A stretch of DNA of 64,000 nucleotides from Cycas panzhihuaensis (lineage: Eukaryota > Cycadophyta). A model generated the notes under the pieces. That model was not told the origin of the DNA. It ran no database searches and saw only the letters and a list, made by a program, of their open reading frames with translations. Shown here piece after piece: positions 56,428-64,000 of this stretch; position 1 is the first letter of the stretch; each line of letters starts with the position of its first letter. Both the position numbers and the translations under genes were made by a program. The stretch lies in NCBI GenBank assembly GCA_023213395.1, contig CM041465.1, positions 245,527,741 through 245,591,740 of the forward strand. Direction: 5' to 3'.

Positions 56428-59400
56428 CCCCCTCATCGTTTACAATGTTAAGTCGGACACCAAGACCATTTCAATTTTACAAACTTTTCTCTACCAAGAG
56501 GTTTGGTAAAGATGTCTCATCCGCTTCCTCCTCAGAGGTCAGACTCGAGGTTGATCTCACCATTCGAACATGTTCTCGATGAAGTGATGGTGAACCTCGA
56601 TGTGTTTTGTCCGTGCATGAAAGATCGGATTCTTAGTTAACTTGAGCACACTTTGATTGTCGCAATGTATCCCGGTGGGTGACCCCGCCAAGTCCAAGTT
56701 CCCCAAGAATCCGTCGTGGCGGATAGCCTCACAAGCCGCACCGATTGCGCCTTTGTACTGCCGGTGGAGGACAAGGTAACATTGGGTTGCTTCTTGCAAC
56801 TCCACGAAACAATCACGAACCAAGGGAAAACAGATCCCGAGGTTGATCTCCGCTATCTTGGCATCCCGCCCAATCGTAATCGAAAACCCTCCAAAGTGAA
56901 GCTCTCCTTATGTACATACTCAAGTCCCAAATGCAATGTTCCTTTGATATACTTGAGTATGCTTTGCTTACAATGCTTCTGATTGGGTTGAGACATGAAG
57001 CGAGACCAAATCCCAACTGCAAATGAAATGTCTGGACGAGTGTTGGTGAGATATATCAAGCTACCAATCAACTGTCGATAGAGAGTGGAATCTGTTGGTT
57101 CAGCTTCCTCATTAAGAGAAAGCTTGGTGCCGTTCTCCATGGGTGTAGGCGCCGTCTTGCGATCGTGCATCCCGAATCTCGCAAGATGTCCCAAGAATAT
57201 TTTGCTTGGGAAATGAAGATATAGCCCAGTCACGCCATACCTCAAAGCCTAGAAAATAATGGAGAAGTCCAAGATCAGTCATCTCAAAACTTCTCTTCAA
57301 ATCATCCTGGAGAACACTGATGAGCTTAGTGTCGTCACCCGTGATCACTAAGTCATCTACATACAAGGCAATATAAATGACATGGTGATGTTCATGTTTG
57401 ATGTACAAGTTTGGATCAGATGTGGATCGATGAAACCCATGTCTCAAAAAGTATTCATCGATTTTTGCGTACCATGCCCTAGGAGCTTGCTTTAAGCCAT
57501 ACAAAGCCTTCTTGAGGCGACATACTAAATTATCCTTGCCTTGTTCCTTGTAACCAGGAGGTTGCTCCAAGTATACCTCCTCTTGAAGATCGCCGTTGAG
57601 GAAGGCGCTCTTCACGTCCATCTGATATACGGCCCATTTGCATTGTGCAGCTAAGGCCAAGAGAAGTCTGATGGTGTTCATGTTTGCTACAGGTGCAAAG
57701 GTCTCATCGTAATCAATTCCTTCCTTTTGTTTGAACCCCTTTGCTACAAGTCTTGCTTTTTGTCGCTTGAGTGTCCCATCAGAATGGAATTTGGTCTTGT
57801 AGACCCATTTACAACTAATTGCCTGCTTGTGTGGAGGCAATTCGACCAAGTCCCAAGTACCATTCTTGTGAATGGATTGAATCTCCTCATCCATGGCGCC
57901 TTCCAACTATCACTTTGTGAAGCCTCCCGAAAAGGTAGTAGGCTCATCAATAGAAAGCACTTCACCATAAGTGCAAAGTTTGTTTGTCACGATACTTTGA
58001 TGGACGTTTCCTTCAATGATATGACCATCCTGCACTGCTTTGAGTGTACCACTTCGGTAACTTCTGTAATGATGTGGCATGAACCTCAATATCTTCTGGT
58101 CTAAGTGTAGGAGCAAAGAAGATGAAGTGGAAGGTTCAAGTGGAGCAAATGAAGATGAAGTAGATGGTGCAGAAGGTGCAGATGAAGAACATGGTGTGTA
58201 AGATTGAGGGGAAGGGAAGTCCTCAACAATCTTTTTCCCTTTGTCAATGGGGGTTGGATTGTTGCCATATCCAACTCTTTTGATCATCCTCAACAAAGAT
58301 TACATCTCTTGAGAGATGCATTTTTCTCCCAACTGGATCATACAACTTGTAAGCTTTGCTATGGATTGCATATCCTACAAAGATGCATTTAAGGCTATGT
58401 TTGTCCAACTTTGTTCTTTGTTGATCCGGTATGTGCATATACGCGATACATTCGAATGTCCTCAAATGGTCGATAGTTGGCTTCTTTCCGCACCATGCCT
58501 CCTCGGTGTGATATTGGTGACCGTTGTAGGACTTGATTGGCCACATAGGCATTGTATGAAATGCTTCGGCCCAGTAAGCTCTTGGAAGCCCTTTTGCATG
58601 CATCATCGTTTTGGCTTTATTAGCCAAAGTTCTATTCATCCTCTCAGAGACTCCATTTTGCTGAGGAGTATGAGGAGCTGTGAGTTGTCTCCGAATTCCA
58701 TTATCCTTGCAAAATTGGTTGAATTCATTTGAAGTGAATTCACCTCCATTATCGACCTTAATGTGCCAATTGAGTAGCGATTCATTTTCTACTTCCACCT
58801 TGAACTCTTTGAACTTGGAGAAGGCTTCTGATTTTTGCTTTAGGAAGTAGACCCAGACTTTGTGAGAGAAGCCATCAATAAAAGATATGTAGTACACTGC
58901 TCCTCCAAAGGAGTGGGTGGACATGGGTCCACACAAGTCTGAGTGAACTAATTGCAAAGGATAAGATGCACGCCATGCTTTGCCTTTAGGAAAAGGCAGC
59001 CGATGTTGTGTCCCCATTATGCAAGCTTCACAAAGACATTTTGAATCATACATCTTTGGAAGCCCATACACCATGCTTTTGTTTATCATCTGCTTCAGAT
59101 TGTCTAGGCTTAAATGTCCTAGACGTTGATGCCATAATTGAATTTTTGACAAAGATGTGGAACCAGAGTAAGCAGAATCAAGAGTAATATTATTGGCATC
59201 CAACTTGTAAAGACCTTGATCCTCGTGAGGCTACTGACTACGATCTGATCATCTTTGTCACAAATGATACATTTCCCATTTTTAAATAGTGCGCTCATGT
59301 GTTGTTTGTTCAACTGGCTAACAGATAGCAGATTCTTCTCCATAGAAGGAATGAAGTAGGCATCACTATTGGGAAATGATGAGGAAGGATTTTGAGGAGA

Positions 59401-59865
59401 ATGAAAAGGAGCTATGGTGCCTATTCAAAATCTCAATCGATTCAGAATTTCCAAAGGTCACTGATTGACCTTTACCTTCCTTGATGTTGCATAGGAGTTC
59501 TTCACTACCTGTCATATGTCGAGAAGCTCCTGAATCGACAATCCAAGTGTTGTCAATGTTGCATGATTGGTATGCACAAAGTAGTTTGTCTTCATTGGCA
59601 AATTGATTAGAATGGCGTTGGTAGCCACCTCTTTGACCCCCCCCTCCTCTTGGACCTCCTCGATAGGCACCTCGATTTGGTCGAGGATACCGATCCGATC
59701 ATTGTTGGAACCTTTGTTGAAACCGATGTCGTGGGCTGCCGTTGTCTTTGACCACAATCGCTGCCGCCGCCGCCGTCTGCGAAGATCCGCTTGCTTCTTT
59801 CTGCACTCAGGTGCAATGTGGCCGTTTGCAATAATGGCATACGACATTGGACTTGGAAGATCCAA
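56428..59865 (-). pseudogene. Copia B pol
   Basis: From 59865 down: zinc knuckle remnant with a frameshift (CHYCK... then GHIAPEC), protease with DSGASRHMTGS (about 59545-59510), pre-integrase LWHQRLGHLSLDN and integrase HSDLCGPMS, VDNGGEFTS, HTPQQNGVSERMNR in the 59203-58244 frame, CIFVGY. RT in the 57906-57112 frame: KNGTWDLVELPPHKQ, VAKGFKQKEGIDYDETFAPV, QMDVKSAFLNGDLQEEVYLEQ, YVDDLVITGDD. RNase H in pieces: SLYRQLIGSLIYLTNT, AACEAIRHDGFLG, HCDNQSVLKL, RTKHIEVHHHF. The terminal stop codon used by copia A is lost, so the frame runs into the LTR. Frameshifts elsewhere inactivate it. Confidence 0.95.
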
Positions 59866-60570
59866 TGTTCATATTTCCAAACCGCTTTGTGAATGCGCTT
59901 TTGGATTTTGAGTTGTCTTTGCCCTTGCTGTGAAAGCACCTGTTGTAGATGGTTCTTCATTATCTTTAGCATAAATTTGTTCTTCTTGAAGCAATAAGCT
60001 TTCAAGTTGATTGAATGTCATCCCCCTTAGTGAACCATCTCGTGTAGTTGATGATATGAAGCCGTTGTAGTCCTTTGGTAATGCTTTTGTGATGGAGGCT
60101 ATGATTTCATCTCTTGTGGCTGAACTACCTAAAGTAGTTAATTCATTACAAACCTCCTTAATGGAGGACACGAATGCCGACATCGGCTTTACAAATTTGA
60201 TGGAGTACAATTTTGCTTTTATCATCAAAATGCGAGCTTCATCTCGCCTTTCATACAAAGAGGACAATGTGTCCCATGCTTCTTTAGAAGATTGTGCAGA
60301 AGAAATATTTTGGTCTACATTTATGTCCACAACCATACGAATGAATGCCAAAGCAATTTCGTCTTTGGCCTCCCATGCAGCAACAAGTTGAACATCCGCC
60401 AAGGTGTGTTGATTATTATTAACCACAAGTGTAGGATTGGGATTCTTCCGAAACATATCCCCGTAACTCATTCATTATCAAGAGATTCTTTGTGATTCTT
60501 TTCCATTCTTGATAATTTGATTGCCTGCTAGCCTTATGGTACATGCATTAAGCATATGTATGGCAACCAT
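59866..60570 (-). pseudogene. Copia B gag
   Basis: Starts MVAIHMLNACTIRLAG at 60570, shifts frame near 60520, then the 60471-59869 frame reads VAAWEAKDEIALAFIRMVVD, KEAWDTLSSLYERRDEARIL, KAKLYSIKFVKPMSAFVSSI, NGFISSTTRDGS, FNQLESLLLQEEQIY. It is homologous to copia A gag along its length. Ends near the disrupted zinc knuckle. Confidence 0.9.
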
Positions 60571-62423
60571 CTTTCCACTTGATTAACACTTAAAGCTAGT
60601 AGATAACTTGGAGACTTCAAAGCTTCACGCTTAAGACCGACCTCAAACAACACCACAGTCCGATCTTACAAGAAGATCCAACAACCGGTGGGGTGAAGAG
60701 AGGTGGAGGACTCTGGCTATTGAGTTGGACCAAGTTAAATCTAGGACAAGGCGGTAGGGTTGATCCGCATGGACGCACCATGCTTTCCCAGGATTCATGA
60801 CCCCAATAACACCCTTTTCGAACCTCCTTTCCCTCAAGCAACCTTAATTGTCGTTAATTGGTATGCAGTCGGTTGGTCCCCTAGGGAATGCACAAAGCTT
60901 AAGGTTAATTTAGAGGCAAGGTTTGAACCTTTTTCGAGCCTCTCCAACAGATTTTAAATTCACTTTTAAACAAGTCTAAGTGAATCTTCTTACTTTGATT
61001 TTTTTTTTTTTATGCCTTTTTGGCTTACAAAGAATGAGCACAAAACAGATTTCAAGTGCTTTATGATCCAAGTGAGGTGCTATGTATGCTTGAGTACAAT
61101 GATAAAGTACTTTGAGTACTTAAAAGAAAATGATGTAAGGAACCTTTGATGGCAGAAGAGGGTTCCTTTTAACCTTCAAAATCTGATGAAGTGATGAAGC
61201 CACAAGAAAAGTGTACTCAAGAAATGCTCCAAAGTCAACACAAACTCCATCATTGTTGTTGAGACTTAAAATGTCTCAACAATCCAACAAGAAAATTGTG
61301 ATTTTATTAAGTTTCACAATGAGCCTTCCCTTTCTCGAACTTAAGAAGGCCAAGGTCACCATGCAAGGTGCCAAAACCGTTAGGTGATAATTTTCTTCAC
61401 CTTTACAATGTAGATATGCCTTTTGATTACATTAATTAAGCTCAATGATGCTTTAATAGCATGAAAGTGTGCTAAAAGAGCTTAAAACAGTAAGTACAAA
61501 AGTACTTTTGAGAATCAAGACTGCCAATGTTTGTAAAAAAATTTTAAGTAGGCCCAGCTATAAAGACTTAAAGTCTTTTAAAATTCCCCCCCCTTGAGAA
61601 ATAAAAAAAAAAAATCTCTTAAAACCTTTTTAAAAAAATGATTCATATGAGCATATTGTTCAAAATATGCTAAGAAGAGATTGATTTTTAATGCTGAATC
61701 GAGGCCGTAACGACCGGCAATCGGCAGATCGTCTGTGACTGTCTGGCAAATCGATGAAGTCTGGAAAAGCATGAAGGTCTTGTGAGACTAACAGTGGTAG
61801 CAGTGATGAAGAGCTGACAGTGATGAAGAGCTGTGACTCAGCAGTTGAGTTGGCAGTATTCGAGTGGACAGTTAGCTGAGCTGGCAATATTGCTGAGCTG
61901 GCAATGAGAGGACAGTTCAATGCTGAGTTGGCTGGCAGCTAGACAGTTGAATGCTGAGTTGGCAGGAATGTGTGTTGAATGCTTAGCTGGCAGTGAGACT
62001 GGACTGTGCTGACTCAGCTGACAGTGTGCTAATGAGCTGGGCAGCCGATCTTGGCTTCGGTGAGGAATCTTGACCGGGCAACTTTCACCGACTTGGCGAT
62101 ATGGTGACTCAAAGGCTTGAAGACGTGCTCGATTGTCGGTGAAGAGCGGTGGCAATGTCTTGATTGTACGGTGAGTCTTGTTCAAGACCTTCGAGTTGGC
62201 GATTCGGGCACAGCCGGTCTTGGTTGTGCCTTTGTGATGATGTGGCACTTTGAGTGCTGAGATGGTAGGAGCTCGACTTGGCGAAGCCTTGGTGAGCTGG
62301 AGTCAAGACCGATTTCCTCAATCCGAGTTGAGCTTGGACACTTGAGTTGGTGTCTGATTTCCAAAACAAATGATGAAAAAAAAACTAACAGTGCTTAAAC
62401 AAGCTAAGTTCAGAGACCTTACA
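60571..62423 (-). other. Long leader of copia B with internal repeats
   Basis: 1.85 kb between PBS and gag, no conserved protein. A block at 60750-60960 matches copia A leader 31490-31625. About 61790-62045 is a degenerate tandem repeat built of GAGCTGGCAGT/GAGTTGGCAGT/GACAGTTGAAT words on the plus strand. The 61838-62248, 62109-62369 and 60643-60841 frames are translations of this sequence without domains. Confidence 0.6.
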
Positions 62424-62435
62424 GCTCTGATACCA
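62424..62435 (-). other. Primer-binding site of copia B
   Basis: Plus strand GCTCTGATACCA, two bases beside the 5' LTR. Complementary to initiator tRNA-Met, as in copia A and the truncated copy. Confidence 0.9.
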
Positions 62436-62437
62436 AA

Positions 62438-62957
62438 TGTGGAAAAAGGGCATTAGGCCACATTAGTCCCAAGATCATAAGTACAAGCACAATACTACAA
62501 ATGCATGAAAGCATAAACCATAAAGCACACAAAGAGAAATAGAAGCAAGAGAAAATGATACCCAATATGTGGAGTTGGAATTGGTCCAACCTCCAAATGA
62601 ATAGCAGTTTGATTAGCAAACTGATAGCATAACAATGCAACTCCAACTCTTGTGTGAGACAATGAGGAGAGGTCTCATTATATAGAGTGAAATGAGAGAC
62701 CTAAGGCCTTGGATGTTTGACAAGTGTCAAACATCCAAGATACATGCCTTGCATGTTGGACATGTGTCCTTTTGGGCTCTCATGTGAGCAAAAGTGCATG
62801 AGGGTCCATTTGACCCTTTAGTGACAACGTTGTGTCACTAGAAAGAATGTGGGTGTGCACTTTATCACTTACGTGATAAGTCACCCCTAAAGTAAAAAGT
62901 GCATATATTACATGAAAAATAAAAGTACATTAACTTAACATTTAAACATAAGGTTTA
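62438..62957 (-). repeat. 5' LTR of copia B
   Basis: Ends CCACA at 62438 beside the PBS. Its outer end reads GGTTTATATCT on plus where GGTTTAACA is expected, so the outermost bases and right target repeat were lost, probably by a deletion of about 8-9 bp. Confidence 0.9.
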
Positions 62958-64000
62958 TATCTATTTGAAGCATTTGAAAATCAATAAAATAATGAAGTAA
63001 GCCAAAGTTAATCATTTCAAAATCATATTTTGAGTCATTATTGAATCTATAAATGGAAATAATATTAAAACTAATGACGACTATATTATGCACTTAAAGA
63101 ACCAGAAGAAGAATATCATCACCTCAACATTGAAAATAGGGATTGAGACATACATTTATAAAAGTCATGATCAATACATTATTTGTCAATTTTGTCATAC
63201 CAAGCTTTAGGTGCTTATTTCAAACCATACTGGCACTTCTTGTATTTACAAACCAGATTAGAACCAAATTGATAACCAGGATGCTTGGCCATGAAAATTC
63301 TCTCTTTATGATCACCATTCGTAAAAGCACATTTGACATCCATTGATAAAGTTGTAATCCAAATTTAACAATCTAAGAAATAATAAGTTTGATGGTGTTT
63401 ATTTTAATAACTGGAACAAAAGTTTCATTATAATCAAGTCCATCAATCTATGAGAAACTTGTGACAACCAATCTAGTTTTATGTTTTTCAATAACATCAT
63501 TACAATGTTGTTCAATAAATCTATTTGTAATCAACAAGATTCTTATTATAAGGAATGAGAACCAATTTTCATGTAAAAATTTTCATCAAAGCATTATACT
63601 CCTTAGTAAGTATTATCTTTAGTTTTGTTAAAAGATTTAGGATTTTTAAGTTCCACTACCTTTGCCAAGACCAAGTCCTTTCTAGGAGCAAAGGGATCAC
63701 TTGCATAAAAATCAATTAGGGCAAGGGTCTTCCTAACCCATTTAGGTTGTCTTTTAATAACTTAAGTGTTTATGTCAAAATCTACATTATGAAAATCATC
63801 TAGATCACGTTGAGGGCTACAAAGAACTTGAGAGTTAGAAGAAAAGTAGTTAGGACCATTTAAACCAAGAATGCTTGAGCTGAAAGTAATACAATTAGAT
63901 GAAGTATGAGCAATATGACCCATAGTAGTAAGCAAATGAACATTAACATACTCAAGAGAAGTATAAGCATTTGAACCATCATCATTGATCTTGACATCAC
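62958..64000 (-). pseudogene. Copia E: reverse transcriptase N-terminal part
   Basis: Minus strand, adjoining copia B: FEMINFGLLHYFIDFQMLQI in frame with NNGISIS on the far side (55906), proving that B interrupted one RT. Further right: VCKYKKCQYGLK-stop-APKAWYDK (about 63255-63195), YNETFVPVIK-like and YNFINGCQMCFYEW (about 63355-63300). Motifs fit copia RT (usually YGLKQAPRAWY). Many stops. The element continues beyond the window. Confidence 0.8.

Larger units (their letters stand above)
55907..62957 (-). mobile_element. Ty1/copia element B (family 1), inserted in copia E
   Basis: Minus strand. LTRs 55907-56427 (521 bp) and 62438-62957 (about 520 bp), tRNA-Met PBS 62424-62435, polypurine tract GATGAGGGGG beside the 3' LTR, leader, gag, pol. 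LTRs differ at only about 10 positions plus two A-indels, six of them clustered. Its left junction is clean (CATTAT before TGTGG) but the right LTR end lacks the usual AACA terminus and target repeat. Gag and pol carry frameshifts. It splits copia E RT. Confidence 0.95.

Noticed and set aside
61838-62248. 136-codon minus frame with repeated small residues
   Set aside because: Translation of the GAGTTGGCAGT minisatellite in the copia B leader.

Overview
The window is plant nuclear DNA made almost entirely of retrotransposons. Evidence for a seed plant: Ty1/copia and Ty3/gypsy pol remnants, primer-binding sites matching plant initiator tRNA-Met (TGGTATCAGAGC), a chromodomain-bearing gypsy integrase, a tRNA-like SINE and a decayed plant mobile domain (PMD) gene. 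The species cannot be named from the sequence. I found no intact host gene, rRNA, tRNA or CRISPR array. Nearly all coding regions carry stops or frameshifts.

Layout. 1-1770: unassigned, with LTR-like signals. 1770-2445: minus-strand gypsy RNase H/integrase remnant. 2446-12173: decayed plus-strand gypsy element (proline-rich gag, gag domain, aspartic protease, much later an RNase H remnant and a polypurine tract), with a minus-strand PMD pseudogene at about 8.0-9.0 kb. 12174-39848: a giant imperfect palindrome. Its left arm (12174-20750) reads gypsy LTR, foldback hairpin, minus-strand copia fragment carrying a SINE. Its right arm (20835-39848) repeats this in mirror order, but was lengthened by about 1.07-kb tandem units, a truncated copia (27180-28610) and a nearly complete copia (28919-36613) with a 6-bp target duplication.

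39849-47035: a plus-strand gypsy RT/RNase H (host element G1) split by a minus-strand chromovirus (G2, 41490-46792) with LTRs, PBS, PPT and a chromodomain. 47036-52200: minus-strand gypsy pol (G3) with an extra downstream reading region and a TATA/CCATGG-rich segment between them. 52200-64000: a second inverted arrangement, copia F (plus) and copia E (minus) meeting tail to tail near 54.83 kb. Copia E is split by copia B (55907-62957, minus), which is the youngest element by LTR identity.

Relative history, from nesting and LTR comparison by eye: G1 and copia E are older hosts; G2 is old (LTRs heavily diverged); the SINE insertion predates the large inverted duplication; copia A (about 24 mismatches in 553 bp between LTRs) and copia B (about 10 substitutions in 520 bp) came later. 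The genes do not form a working pathway; each pol fragment belonged to its own element.
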